This document shows, piece by piece, positions 34,812-51,470 of a stretch of DNA of 64,000 nucleotides. Position 1 is the first letter of the stretch. The number at the start of each line of letters is the position of its first letter. The notes below the pieces were generated by a model that was given only the letters and a program-made list of their open reading frames with translations, ran no database searches and had not been told where the DNA came from. A program made the position numbers and the translations under genes. The stretch is from Liolophura sinensis (lineage: Eukaryota; Mollusca; Polyplacophora; Chitonida; Chitonidae), in assembly GCF_032854445.1 (NCBI RefSeq), contig NC_088302.1, positions 43,128,645 to 43,192,644 of the forward strand, given 5' to 3'.

Positions 34812-34834
34812 GGGGAGGGATGGGAGGGGAGGGG
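34812..34834 (+). other. Potential G-quadruplex motif
   Basis: Five successive G-runs of three or four, separated by one or two bases (GGGG-A-GGG-AT-GGG-A-GGGG-A-GGGG). More G-runs follow up to 34875. This fits the classical intramolecular quadruplex pattern. Confidence 0.75.
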
Positions 34835-34879
34835 CGTTAGGGTTGAGATGGGGTATGGGGATTAGGGTGGAGAGGAGAA

Positions 34880-35450
34880 GACATGAATGAAGAAGGACAG
34901 AGTAAAGAAACGGATCGAAATAAAACATTGGATAAAAGGAGGCCTTACATTGACCGATTGTTCGGCGCTTAGTGATCCGCCTTGAGTATCATCTGAAAAC
35001 CAAGAGAAATCATACCTAGACTCTAATAAAAACTAGCACTAGCGTACTAAGCAATTCGGTGCAGAACAATTAATGTAAACAAGCTGTATTATGCTCGTAG
35101 CTGCAGGAGCAAAACACATCAAAGGAAATATCAGCCGCGCAAAGTGGGTTGTTTTGTAAATCTAAAACGAGCTTATAGGTCTACCACAAACAAGCGTCAA
35201 CTTTGCCGACTACTGTCTAAAAGATTACGAAACTGTAGAGAGAATAAGCTGTACTGCATCTACTTGTATCTCGTTTGAAGATAAAAAAAACCCCATGAGA
35301 CTATGTCATGCCGACTACAAGCAAGCAATCGTGATATGAGATAAATGATCAGGAATGTCTCTAGCACGATATTGGAATTTCTTCGTTTAAGATTATGTCA
35401 GTAATGTATCCTTGTCCCTATGCACGTTCCACCAGACACAATTTTTATGT
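34880..35450. other. Intergenic DNA, nothing recognised
   Basis: No exon or repeat supported. Confidence 0.4.
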
Positions 35451-35454
35451 AAAC

Positions 35455-36365
35455 GCCTTCATCAGTTACGCCCTTCCTTCTAGATACACGTATGTACAGA
35501 AGTTACAGAATTGCCTGTAGATAGACGCATATAAGTAAGTTACACATAAGTTATGCACTTCCTTGTTGATACACGTATATACATAAGATGCACACTTCCA
35601 TGTAGATACACGTATACACATAAGATGCACACTTCCTTGTAGATACATGCATTTGCATAAGTTACACACTTCCCTGTGTACACGCACATACATTAGTTAC
35701 ACATTTCCTTGTAGATACACACATATGCATGAATTTCCATCAGTTACACATTTCTCCATAGGTACACGTATATACATAAGTTGCACACTTCCCTGTAGAT
35801 ACCTGCATTGCATCCGTTACACACTTCCTTGTAGATAGGACGTATACACATAAGTTAACACACTTGTCTGTGGATACACGCACTCATAAGTTACACACTT
35901 CCTTGCTCATACACGTATATACATAAGTTGCACACTTCCTTATAGATACACGCATACAAATAAGTTGCACATTTCCTTGTAGATACATGCATTTGCATCA
36001 GTTACACACTCTTTTGTAGATACACGTATATCCATAAGTTGCACTCTTCCTTGTAGATACATGCATTTGCATCAGTTACACACTTCCTTGTAGAAACACG
36101 TATACGCATAATTGCACACTTCCTTGTAGATACATGCATTTGCATCCGTTACACACTTCTCCATAAATACACGTATATAGATAAGTTCCACACTTCCTTG
36201 TAGATGAACGTATACACATAAGTTGCACACTTCCCTGTAGATACATGCATTTGCATCAGTTAAACAATTCCTTGTAGATACATACATTTACACAAGCTAC
36301 ATACTTCCATGTAGATACACACGTAAGTTAAACACCTCCTTGTAGATGCACACATCCGCACAACA
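35455..36365. repeat. Minisatellite, about 36-38-bp unit
   Basis: About twenty-four degenerate copies of a unit with GTTACACACTTCCTTGTAGA and TACACGTATACACATAA. Open frames on both strands are repeat-derived. Confidence 0.9.
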
Positions 36366-36394
36366 TTCCCCTAAAGCAATGCACGTTCCTTTCG

Positions 36395-36560
36395 TTACGT
36401 CGTCATGTCCTAATGTCAGTTACATACTTTCCTTTAAGCACACGCACAATGTCAGTTACATCCTTTGCTCTAAGCACTTGCACAATGTCGGTTACACCCT
36501 ATCCTCTTAACTCGCGCGTGATGCCAGTCACACCTTTTTTCCAAACACACGCATCATGTC
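36395..36560. repeat. Short array related to the preceding minisatellite
   Basis: Four to five copies of an ATGTCAGTTACATACTTTCC / TTTAAGCACACGCACA unit, probably a diverged edge of the 35455-36365 array. Confidence 0.7.
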
Positions 36561-36564
36561 TGTT

Positions 36565-40490
<3,926 letters not shown>

Positions 40491-40495
40491 AAGAA

Positions 40496-40830
40496 ATGGC
40501 CCACACACAAAAGTGACCGTGCACACAAACGTAACCTTGCACATAAAGGTGTCTGTGCACACAAACGTGACAGTGCACATAAACGTGATCTTGCACACAA
40601 GTGAAGCCGTGCACATAAACGTAATCTTGCACACAGACGTGATCCTGCACACAAACAAAACCGTGCACGCAAACAAAACCGTGCACACAAACGTGATGTT
40701 GCACACAAACGCGATCTTGCCACAAACGTGATCTTGCCACAAATGTGATATTACACACAAACGTGATCTTGCACACAAACGTGATCTTGCACACAAACGG
40801 AAACCGTGTACACAAATGTGATCTTGATAA
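40496..40830. repeat. Minisatellite, 18-20-bp unit
   Basis: About eighteen copies of GTGCACACAAACGTGATCTT-like units. Cys/Arg/Val-rich minus-strand frames (40473-40863) are repeat-derived. Confidence 0.92.
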
Positions 40831-41104
40831 AAGTTCTTGATAAAACAAGAGCATCGGTGACAATGTGATAGTTCACATATGGTCAGACGTAAGCGGTGAA
40901 ATATGGCCTTTTGTCAATTTACTGCAATTAAGGTTTATTCATAGAAGTGCTTATATAGTAGCAATCTGCACCCCACATAGCACAACGGCTTAAGTAGAAT
41001 TAGGTTCAAAAATGTGGTGATGTTAATTCCAATCCATTAGACGTAAGTGATCTAGAATTACTCAAAATGCTGTCTTGTCATCACATTTAACATACAATAA
41101 CATA

Positions 41105-41595
41105 TAACACATCTCATAATGCACACAAACGTAAACGTGTACAGAAACGCAATTGTGCGCACAAATGTGACCATATAGACAAACATGGGCCGAGCACACA
41201 AACCTGGCCGTCCAAACAAACGTGACTGTACACACATTCCTGACAGTGCCCAAAAAAAGGTAACCGAACACACACCGAGCACTGACTGTATACGAGGTGA
41301 CCGAGTACACAAACCAGATTGTGATCAAAGTGAAAAAAGTCACCGTGTATAGACAGCTGGCCCTATACAAAAGTGACCGTGTACACTATCCATGCTGTGT
41401 ACACAAGTCAAGATGTATACAAACTGCTCGAAGTACACAAAGTCATCTTGTACACAAGCTGAACTCAGAAAGTCACAGCTTGCCAAAAAATTTTGATGTA
41501 TTCAAAGTAAGCATTTTCACACATCTGACGGTGTATACAAAGTAACCATATTCACACATCTGACGGTGTATACAACGTAACCGGGTTATCACACC
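41105..41595. repeat. Diverged continuation of the 18-20-bp minisatellite
   Basis: GCACACAAACGTAAACGTG and GTGTACACAAAGTGACCGT variants, less regular than at 40496-40830 and separated from it by about 270 bp of unrelated sequence. Confidence 0.75.
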
Positions 41596-41599
41596 TGGC

Positions 41600-42645
41600 G
41601 GTGTGTTGTTAGTTAAATGGTTACTCATTGACTGGATACGCACGGCCAATATGAAGATTATTGACACCATACATTTGCGTATCCTATCACTGAGTCACCA
41701 TGTAACTAATAATACACCGTCGGCTGTGTGAACACGGTTACTTTGAATACACCGTCAGATGTGTAAATCGCTTCAGCGATATGATCATCGTTGGACCCAA
41801 CAAAGGGAGATAACCTACTCAGTAGACACATTTGACGACGTCTGCAGGATTCGAGAATATATCTGTACTCCACGTGACTGTTGTTGTCTAAGTAAAAGCG
41901 TAGTATGATCAACCAGACCCTGATGTTTTTACTTGTTTGCCTGCAACGTGTCTAGCACAGATCAGGCACGTTCGTTTTCGCCGAGCTATGTTCTTCATTG
42001 AATCTGATGTATTGATACGCTTTGTCAATACATTCCTAATCGGATCCAAGTCACACTGGTCTCTCAACAGTGAACTCTAACGAGCTATCATGTCGGGTTA
42101 CCAAGCACTTAATGCCAAACACATAGAGCAGACTCATGCAAGTTGTCATAGCGTCGAATAACTAGAGTATCACCAATGCAGTCCTCACTGGCTGTGTTTA
42201 CCTCTGGTTGTGTGTTTTCACTCAGTAACAATGAGCAAGCAAAGCCACGCCATCTCGGGTTTCATGATACACATCAGTGATGGTCCTTTTGTAGCCTGTA
42301 GATAAGTTGTTCAATGTTTGCTCCAATCTCTGGGTGCGAGAGAATGGACAAAGATCTGTACTACTAACGTTTATTGATCTAGGCGCCAAAATAAATAACT
42401 ACCATTTGTCAGTGGTAACTGCATTGAGAAGACACCAATCATGTACGGTCAATAAAGTCCGAACGTATAAAGTCAGTTAAAATTGTAACATGTTCCATTC
42501 CTCCTTGATTACATCTTCTTGAGCTGCTCCAGGTTTGGTTTCTCAAGTTGTGACTTGCTATAGGAATTAATTCCTCAGCATTTCTTTTTTATTTGTTTGT
42601 GATAAGTTTGAATCTTTCCAGTTTCTGAATTATTGGATTGCAGAT
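41600..42645. other. Intergenic DNA, nothing recognised
   Basis: A short patch at 41700-41770 repeats the ACACCGTCAGATGTGTAAA motif of the array edge in inverted sense. There is no gene. Confidence 0.4.
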
Positions 42646-42651
42646 TTAGGC

Positions 42652-42845
42652 GTTCTAACAGACAATACCAGTCGAGGTTTCTATCAAACATTCGCACACC
42701 AATCGATGTTTCTATCAGACATTCGCGTACCAATCGACATTTCTATCAGAAAGTCCTACACCAATCGACGTATCTATCAGACATTCCTACACCAACCGAC
42801 GTTTCGATCAGACATTCCCATTCCAATCGACGTTTCAAGGTCTTT
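42652..42845. repeat. Minisatellite, 30-bp unit
   Basis: About six copies of a unit with ATCAGACATTCGCACACCAA and TCGACGTTTCT. Confidence 0.9.
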
Positions 42846-43074
42846 AATCGCAATAACAACACTAACCATCAAATACAGTGTGTTACATGGGAATTGGTCA
42901 CACGTAACCGGTGTAATATGTCTTCTTGGCAAATTACCAGTTAAAATTTTATTTCAATTGTTCATTTAAGTACCTGAAAAGTAGCAAAATGCACGCCAGC
43001 TAGCACCATGACTAATGTAGAATTGTGTAAAAAAAAATCCCAGGGATGTTTAATGTAGACACTCACATATCATT

Positions 43075-43425
43075 TGTTAAGAAACTAAAATCAACGATCA
43101 CAACAGTCCACCAAAGAACTAAAACAGTGTATCAGTTAAGAAATTAGAGCGTCATGTCAAGAGAGGAAATTTTCAGTTCTTTTGAGATATTGGAAAGACA
43201 CGAGGAATGTTCTACGCCAGTAACCAGAATTCAACTCGTGTTTCATGATAGTGTATTAGTAGTGATAATTCAAAAATATATATCTCAGTTAAGCTTTAAT
43301 TACGACAGTTCACATCTTCAATACAACGATTAGTTTGTTGTGTTTGGACTCGAACACTGTTTAAAACTTGACCCTTCCTTCACTTGTAATAATACACAGG
43401 TTCGATTCCTTTGTATTTACGTCTC
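43075..43425 (-). repeat. Dispersed repeat copy 3, inverted and partial
   Basis: The plus strand here resembles the reverse complement of 9979-10860 and 17032-17610. Shared blocks in order are CCACCAAAGAACTAAAA, a GAAATTA block, GGAA-GTTC, and TATATATCTCAGTTAAGCTT followed by TAATTACGACAGTTCA. It is more diverged than the other two copies. Confidence 0.6.
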
Positions 43426-43921
43426 TGTGGTTTAGAAAACTTTAATTCCATGTATTATTTGTAGTACTGTTTTCTTGGGAACATGAAAACATGCTCATTG
43501 TATGAACAAGCAAGCACGCTACTTGCTTTGAAGGAGGGTTGATGACGACATTGCACTGTTTCACTTTGACCTTACGAATTCCTGCAAATGACCTATATAA
43601 AGCTAGCTTAGAATTGAGCTGCCTCGGTATCGCTGGCCTCGTGCCACTTAAAGAGCATGTATTAATACTTAATCAGCGAATGGCGTGAGTTCCTTCCCTC
43701 TCCCGTGGCCCAAATCGATTGGATTCTGTCCATACTCTCTGATCATCTTGCATATACATGAAATGCTAGACAAGCTTTAACGAGAGCTCGAACTAGTTTG
43801 TGATGATTATCAGCATTATTTCGAAGAACTATGGCATAGTTTTGCCTCACGAGCTCACGGCAGCATCCTGCAACCCGCCCGCCTCAACCATAAAATATAT
43901 CTTCCGATTATAGACTGGTTC

Positions 43922-44064
43922 ATTTATGTGATTGGTGTTTTACGCCATACTCCAGAATACTTCACCTGTACCACGGCGCCAAGTATTACAGCGGGAGAAA
44001 ATCGGACACAGCCCTTGGCAAACCCACGATCATCCGAAGGTTGCTGGCAGGCTTTACTACGTGT
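43922..44064 (-). mobile_element. SINE, main family, 5'-truncated
   Basis: GTGATTGGTGTTTTACGCC, CCAGAATACTTCACC, AAACCCACGATCATCCG and AAGGTTGCTGGCAGGCTT, in minus orientation. It is moderately diverged. Confidence 0.85.
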
Positions 44065-44614
44065 GATGGGAGTATATGATTTAAGACGCAAGCCAACCAA
44101 AAATCTTTCACCATGATTGCACCTTGTGTGCAAAATATTTCGGTAAAGATATCAACTACTGTTTAAAAATGTGACAACGTCGGACATTTTAAACACGTTC
44201 TGCGTTTCGCAATGTTCTAATTCGAATATCAATGATGGCGATGTCACAGCTCTATTCTGGATGAGACGCTTTTAAAAGGTCGATCTGTCTGAAACTACGT
44301 CAACCAACGTACTTGCTCTAGCTTTGGCAATCTATGTCAATGGTGGTGATGACACTGACACCTTGTCCGAGAAAAGTAAAGAGAGAAGCAATAGACTGTG
44401 ACGCACAGCTGCACAATGCCAATGGGCCAGGTTAAGCAACTAGAAGGCAGGAAGAGATTGATTTTCGAAACTCCATGGTACAGGAAATAAAAGATAAAAA
44501 CCACATGCCGACGACCACGCATGCAGAGTTCATACTAGAACTCATCTCACGCTGGGTCATTTATTGCCTTTTATGGATAGGTTTGTCAGGCACCTTACGA
44601 GATGTCGCTTCCAA

Positions 44615-44695
44615 ATAGCTCTGTCCGATTTGCTGCTTCAGTGTGTTATAAGTGAAATATTTTTGCATTCAACGTAAAACGTAATTACATAAATA
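44615..44695 (+). mobile_element. SINE 3' fragment, main family
   Basis: GTGTTATAAGTGAAATATTT, GCATTCAACGTAAAACG and an ATAAATAA tail in plus orientation. Confidence 0.7.
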
Positions 44696-44699
44696 ACTT

Positions 44700-46450
44700 A
44701 ATTGCTGCCTATATGCACGCACTCTGTTTTGCACTCCATGCGTGAGGGGGTCAGGCTTTTGCCGTCAGGTCAATGGCTCACAACTTACACTTAATTCCAA
44801 TAAAGCCATCTAAAAATAAGCCAAATTTAGCTTGCTGGCGTCATGAATTACGTGAAAAGCGGATAGTATACGACATTTAGTAACATCAAAGAACTCAGGC
44901 TGAAGTCGAAATTACCTCGGTGTTGTCGAGAAAGTAATCTAACATTGGCAGATGGTTGAAATTAGACAGTGCTTCGTCACCACTTTCTGGTGTTATACTG
45001 GTGTGATTGACGGTGCAGGCTTAGCAACCCGATATTTCGGAGAAACCCTCCCCTGTCTTTCAGCTCCATGGAACCAAATACAACAGTGGTCATTCTGTTC
45101 CTTTACCTTTTTGCTAGACTCATGGAGCTTTTCGCTACTCGCAACAACCTGGTGATACCTATAAAACCTAATAAAACGCGAAGGCCATCCGTTGTATTTG
45201 TATGGGTACAGCCATGACACTGGGAAGGGTAAGCGTACCTGCTGTCCGCTAGGTGGCGCTTAACATGAAAGTTGTGAATTTGATGATTCCATTGGCTTAG
45301 CAAAAAAAGTAAAGGACGAAACTAGGAATGTATGAAGGCGCATTGTTTGTTGTTAGTAGATAAATACTGATATATGATCTCCAGCAAATGACTGGAGACA
45401 TGTGCGAAGGAACATACTATGTAAAAAGAACAATACGATATAAGCCTACCTTAAACTTCACTACAGTTCCATTTATTTGTAGAGGGTAATAGTAGTCCAC
45501 TTTGTATCTACATTTTTCAACTTTTTCTTCAGACGTCTGGCCAACATTTCCCTGTATTCACTTCACTTTCGACCTCATTTTCAATGCAGGTACATGTATA
45601 TAAATGTATTTGTAGATTTGCAACACACATCGCTGTATTCGTATCGTCAAGTAGGTGAGATAATGGGTCGTCCATACTGATAGCGAATGGCACTTGTCAT
45701 GTATTATGATGAAACTGTAGTGTTCAGATTTATATATGGCTTATGTTTGACACACCATTGATAAAGTGCCGCTAGCAGTGTAAGAAATGTTGTCTAGGAA
45801 TAGACAGCTGTCATACATTGTATGTACCCGGATAAGCATAATGATCCACAAACATGTGGCTACATGACTTGTTTTTAGAAATAGTCTGCAGAAATGTAAG
45901 TGACCTCCATCACGTGCCTTGTAAACCATGTCCAATAGCAAACGTCAAAATCATGCAGTACAATCAGCAAGAAGATTACAGTTGCCTGCGGTTATCAAAA
46001 ATAGATTCTCAAATGAAATTTTCTGCGAATAATGGATAACAATGAGAAATGGGCTAAATGCACTAAGTCTGACAGAGGGCCTTAGAGGCGTAACGTGTGT
46101 GTCGTCTATACAAGATTGGATATTAAGCGCTGGTTTGGGAAAGGTTTCGGCCTTAAAGTCGATATTCAGACGCACTGTCTGAGTAGACTTTACTCGTGGA
46201 CTTTACGCGACTTTGATGAACACAGGGCCTGGTTATTTCTCCCCATCACCACTGAGGGAAAACAAGCAACATTTCCTGTGATTTACTTGTTGATCGCTTT
46301 GAATTCGTATGACAATAGTCTATTAAAACGTGACTTTATAGAAGAATCATTTTTAAAAGGAGAGACCTGGGCCCGACTGTTCAAAAGTGTATTAAAAGTT
46401 AACCCAGGCTTAAACTGCTATGGTTTTTTCCCCAGCTGTGGGGAGAGAGA
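44700..46450. other. Intergenic DNA, nothing recognised
   Basis: Frames at 44952-45303 (both strands) and 46095-46463 (plus) have no recognised domain or splice context. Confidence 0.4.
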
Positions 46451-46456
46451 TAATCT

Positions 46457-46790
46457 TATGTGAGGGACCTGTCGTGGTTTTTACTCTAAGTTGTAGAAAT
46501 AAGGATAGTCTTTGAGGGACCTGTCGTGGTTTTTACTCTCAGCTGTAGAAATAAGGGTAATCTGTGAGGGACCTGTCGTGATTTTTACTCTCAGCTGTAG
46601 AAATAAGGGTAATCTGTGAGGGACATGTCGTGGCTTTTAGTCTCAGCTGTAGAAAAAAGGGTAATCTGTGAGGGACCTGTCGTGGTTTTTACTCTCAGCT
46701 GTAGAAATAAGGGTAATCTGTGAGGGACCTGTCGTGGTTTTTACTCTTAGCTGTAGAAATAGAGATAATCCGATGTGGGGGATGGCTCAG
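46457..46790. repeat. Minisatellite, 52-bp unit
   Basis: Six well-preserved copies of a unit with TGAGGGACCTGTCGTGGTTT, TTACTCTCAGCTGTAG and AAATAAGGGTAATC, followed by decayed sequence. Confidence 0.93.
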
Positions 46791-47091
46791 AGTGTAAAAA
46801 AAAGTCTCTGCTGTAAAAAATAAAGAGAATCAGAGAAGGGTATTGGATCGAATTTTGGGCCATTTCTGACTTAAGTCAAAACTTGAAATGCGATCTTACA
46901 GCTTATTTTTAGGCCTCAGTGATTAATGTTTTTAATACAACGTTATCCCAAGATAAATGTGTCACAAATTTCAACTTCCACTACCAAAAACTAAGCATAG
47001 TGAAAACGTTTCAAACTTAAATCAGAAATGGCTTTGTGAAATCCACCCGTGGAGGTCACCTTATCGGGGCAAATAAGGCAAATAAGACAAT

Positions 47092-47235
47092 AGAGACCTT
47101 TAGTTAGAGCTTACAAGTTCTACTTGTTACAAGCTCATCTTGTAACTTTTAACTTTAAACTAGAATAGATAAAGTAATTCTGGTTTGAAGTTACAGGTTA
47201 CAAGCTGAACTTGTAACTTCTAACCTAAGGTCTCT
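47092..47235. mobile_element. MITE-like palindromic element, 144 bp
   Basis: The left end AGAGACCTTTAGTTAGAGCT and the right end, read on the other strand, AGAGACCTTAGGTTAGAAGT, are long imperfect inverted repeats. They continue through TACAAGTTC and CTTGTAAC on both sides around a core of about 35 bp. No coding capacity. The target-site duplication is unclear (AT-rich flanks). Confidence 0.6.
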
Positions 47236-47239
47236 TATA

Positions 47240-48795
47240 TCTGTGGCGGATTTTATATACAGTTGAAAGAGTTTGTGGCCAGACCGACGTGTGTTAGTAA
47301 AGGAGAGTAGAGATAATCAATCACTCACACACCTGTCGTCTCTGCTCGCCAGGTGTTCGATGGCTTACAAATGTCGTACAGCAACAAATTGCTCGCATTA
47401 GTGTTAAATCCCGATTATTAACAATATCAGTAATGACGACTAGACCAGTCGATAAACATCTAGAATAACACTTGAGAGATTACAGACTGAACTCAGTGCT
47501 GTTCTGTCGGCCGATGTAAGTATACCAATGAAATCAATATACCAGCGTGAGACAAGCTGGTTCCAAAAGTAATGCCGCTTAAATGGTGTTCACTGTAAAC
47601 GCAGCTGTAAAAACATAAGCAAATTATCTCTGCACAAACTTAATCATTATCTCCCAAATAAAGAAAACTACCGTAAATTGTCTTCACACAGGCTTATGGA
47701 GTGTCTCCGCAAATAAATGAACCCAGTATCTCCCCAAGCGTTTAACGCATTGCACAAGAATGAATCAAAATGAAATCATTTTCACTGAACTCAAGAAATA
47801 TATCTCGAACTACTTGATGAATCGCAGCGAAATAAATGAAATTACTAGTAAGTTATCTCCACGTGTATGACTCTGCTCTAATTAAACCACGACTCAGGAC
47901 AACGACCATTCTTACTGCAACACGGACTAATCAATCAACCTAACTGTAAACCATCTGTTGCAAAAACTTGCACGCTGCTGTCACTCAGTATGGATGACCT
48001 GATGCATAATTGATACTGCAGATCGTGTGTTGCACTGGCCACTCCGGCATGAGATCTATACGTAGCAGTCAGTCTGGTGCTGTTTTAACTCAGTCATATA
48101 CGAAGCCAGTGTATTTCCCGTGTCCCATATGGAATAAAACCTCTTAGCCATAGACAGCACAGTGACAGCTGTTTTAGTAAAATGGACACCTCAGCTTATG
48201 CATTGCGTGTGTGGGTATATGGAGCACCGGTACATAAGAGTATACAGACCACATTCGCATCTGTGACCGTTAGTTAGTGGATACCGCCAGGAATAACGGT
48301 AGCCCGACTGTAAATACATGTAGTGCAGTGCAAACAGACAGAGACACCAGATTAGAGAGGGTTGTTTGGTGTGAGACAGCTGGTTAGTACTTCCCATGTC
48401 ATACCTGCATAAATACACATACTTCCTTAACGGCACATGTAAGCGTTATAGTGTATACGTACGAACATAATAAATCATATCATATATATATAGAGATACA
48501 TAGTGATGGTGTGAAGTCACATCTGGATATGTCATCTGGATAATACAGGTACACGATATCGTGTATGGGTAAACACGTGGACATAATAATTGCAAGCTAT
48601 AGCACATGTAACGACAAAGGCGCTGTTCATTGTAATGTTCACAGTCATTTTCTTTTCAAATGTATATAGGCGGTGTTGATTAGGCGCAGACGTGTTAACC
48701 GTCTACGTCTCTTCAAGGAATTTCTCATTGAAGTGGGTGGAAACTATCTCGATCATATGCCCAAAACTGTCCTAACATTAAAACAAACAGACTTA
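47240..48795. other. Intergenic DNA, nothing recognised
   Basis: No exon or clear repeat supported. Confidence 0.4.
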
Positions 48796-48796
48796 T

Positions 48797-48846
48797 TTCT
48801 ATATTAATTTGAATGGTGTTTTAAGCCGCGCTCAAAAATATCGAGC
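48797..48846 (-). mobile_element. SINE 3' end fragment
   Basis: TTAATTTGAATGGTGTTTTA, AGCCGCGCTCAAAAATAT only. It is short and decayed. Confidence 0.6.
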
Positions 48847-48849
48847 TAT

Positions 48850-49560
48850 TTGTAACTGTGTCACACTTGGACTTAAATGGATTCCTTGACCAAATTAAGT
48901 TGTGTTTTCTGAAGATGTTCTGGTGACCTTGGTTGAGCACCTGCTGACCTTGGCCATGAACAAGCAAGTCAATTGAACTAATTTGAACATATGGTGAGAG
49001 TGTTTGTAACTCTCATTTTCTTTTTAAATACCCTACATGATTTTATGATAAACAATACTACATCTACACAATAAGAGAGATGCAAAACACTGATTAAATT
49101 GGTATCTGAAATTGCCAGTAAGCTGTACAAGACCCTGGTAAATCCTTAGTGGTTGCTGTTTGAAGACACGTCCTAACATGCTGTACCGTTACCAGGCCAT
49201 GGGTGCCCAACAGGCACTGTGCCAAACATCCTATTCCATACAAGCCTACGGTTAATTTTAAAAAAAACGATCGACATACTTAACTAGTTCGAACTTCATG
49301 GAAATTTCGCCATCGTTAAATAATGTGCTGCCGTACACTATATAAGGAATTAAAACATTACCATTATCTAACTGCCATAGTGAACTTTGATGTAACTTGG
49401 TCTCAAAATGGATTGTCCAGTGCTCATGCATTTTTCTCAAGTATTTTAGAATTCTGGCAAAAACTTAGCAAGTAAACACCTTCTACATGTTGATTTCCCC
49501 GTCAAGTGGACAGTGATTAAGGTTATTAAACGTCCTATGTCAGAGTCTGTAAAGTTACTT
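48850..49560. other. Non-coding, probably intron or 3' side of the membrane-protein gene
   Basis: Lies downstream, on the minus strand, of the exon at 49563-50313. No following exon could be identified. Confidence 0.35.
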
Positions 49561-49562
49561 AC

Positions 49563-50313
49563 CTACGGTAGCGTAGATGACTACGATAATGACGGAAAGT
49601 AACAGCGACACTCCAATTGTGAGGAAGATTATGTTGAGGATTTTCTTGAGCACTCGGTGGTCCTCGGGACGGGTCGAGTTCAACACAGCCTCCCAGTCGT
49701 CTCGACCTTTCATCCTATTGTCTTGTAAAATACTCCAGATCTTTTTCAGGATGGAGTTATTTTCTCGCGGAGGGGCAATACCCGTGTGCATTCTCCTTGG
49801 ACTGCCGCCTTCCCCATCGTCAATGACAACCTCTATTCCACGAGGTACCATCGTCACCGACGAAGCGTCCATCTCCATTTTTCCGCCAGTTTTTCTGTGA
49901 TTTCTGCCCACGGAATCAGTGTTGGCAGCGCGGACGTAGTTCTCAAAACTCAAATCGCCGGTTTCGTTCAGAGGTGCGTCTATTTTGCCATCCTGCCAGC
50001 CCGAGCTCGGGTCACAGGAGGACGCAGGCGGCTTGTTCACTCGGTTCTCTGCCTTCTCTGTCGACAGCTGGGCTTTATCGTCTACAGGGTCTAGAATAAT
50101 AAATCGATTTTGATAGTACACACAGTTCCTCAGTGTACCGCCTTGCTTCCCTCTACCCGGGCCAGGCGGAGTCGACGATATTGGAAAGCCGAGCTTTTGC
50201 CCATCGCCGCTAGATGGCACTGTTACCATGCCTGCCGTTTTATTCGTCGTGTATTTCTGGCCAGCCACCAGCTGAGTCGGGGAGGTTGATGTAAGTTCGT
50301 TAGTGATAACCAT
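49563..50313 (-). CDS. Single-pass membrane protein, first coding exon, family unknown
   Basis: 250 codons plus one base, ending at a near-perfect donor (GTAG|GTAAGT) in phase 1, so the protein continues into an unseen exon. The start ATG has A at -3 and G at +4. Residues 1-180 are polar, Pro/Gly/Ser-rich and probably disordered, with possible N-glycosylation sequons (NKT, NET, NST). A more structured segment includes ILKKIWSILQDNR and DWEAVLNSTRPEDHRVLKK. A hydrophobic membrane segment of about 24 residues follows (IIFLTIGVSLLLSVIIVVIYA). No signal peptide is evident, so the long N-terminal part may be cytoplasmic, in which case the sequons are irrelevant. I do not recognise the family. Strand-specific codon openness over 750 bp, the donor and the membrane segment make a real exon likely. 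Confidence 0.75.
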
Positions 50314-51470
50314 ACTGATGGAATGCTCTAACCATCATACATTCCCTCACCCTCTCCCTCTCCGATCTCACTGTCCGATTAAGTACAATTCCAGCATGGC
50401 ATTCACACAACCATTTTATGTTAGCACCAATATCACAAAACGAACCGGGAGTCGAAGAGAAATGCTTTCCGAAGGTTGTCTACTTGTCGCATTGGCCACG
50501 ATGATCTGACGTTCACGAAACTCAAGCGTTAGTGGCTTATTCACCGCTCCCCGAGTTCCACCTGTCTCAGATATATTCACACCTTTGTGTCTGCAGCTTT
50601 CAATCCGGAACCAAGCGCACTCAAGACGATCGAGCTTCGGTGTTGTACTATAAGCAGACCTGACTTCAGGAAGGCACAAGGATCTCCGAGATGGACAGGC
50701 ACTGTGTGCAAAAACACCGCGTTTAATACATGCCAAGGATCGTCATAAAATATTTAATGCGAGCGTTCAGTGTTGTATGAAGAGTAATTCTCCAGTTAAC
50801 CTGGCTGTATGTCTATCACCATGCCTGTGTGTCACGTACGTCGTCTTCCAGCAGGGATGAACACAAGGATTGGCCTCCCACCATCTACTCCATCTCCCCC
50901 CAGCGGCCGTGCTTCACGAGGTACGCCTACCCTGCCTTCCAATCACCAAGTCCTCCTGTCCGTTTGTCTTTCCACTACGTCGTTGACAGCTTAGCTCGGT
51001 ATTATTGCTTTCTGATGTGTGAATCCGTACAAAAGTCGCCGCTTCCATTCCCCAGCCTACAGGGATCGATCCAAAACATGCAGCTAGCAATAACTGGCAA
51101 TGCTAAGCCGTTCGACGTCCGAGAAGTGTACAAGTTGCCGGTGCTGCGCTCCCTCGTTTAATGCATGCATGTCCGCTTCACTGTCCCTATACCGACTTGC
51201 TGCAATTACCTTGCACTGGAATTGCGAGAGCAGCAAATATCATAGTAGCGGGCACACGACATACCAACACAATATATATAACAGGGCAACAAAGCAATTT
51301 TCTCCTCGTTCCCCTGGAAAAGGTTAATCGAGCCGCGCGGCAGTTTTCGCTCCCGTTATTTGCTTGTCTGCGTTGCCGTTTTGCCGACACGGTCGACAGG
51401 CCAAACCCCTGTTGCTACAATCAAGTCTGGCAGTTAATTCAATTAATTACGGCAGTTAATCAATAGAGGA
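50314..51470 (-). promoter_or_regulatory. GC/CpG-richer region upstream of the membrane-protein gene
   Basis: Relative to its surroundings this stretch is CpG-richer (notably 50560-50720, 50830-50960 and 51090-51420). It lies directly upstream of the ATG at 50313 on the minus strand, so it probably holds the 5' UTR and promoter. No specific motif was identified. Open frames here on both strands (50416-50736, 50829-51161, 51161-51466) are explained by base composition. Confidence 0.3.

Noticed and set aside
46095-46463. 122-codon plus-strand frame
   Set aside because: No recognised domain, and it runs into the 52-bp tandem array.
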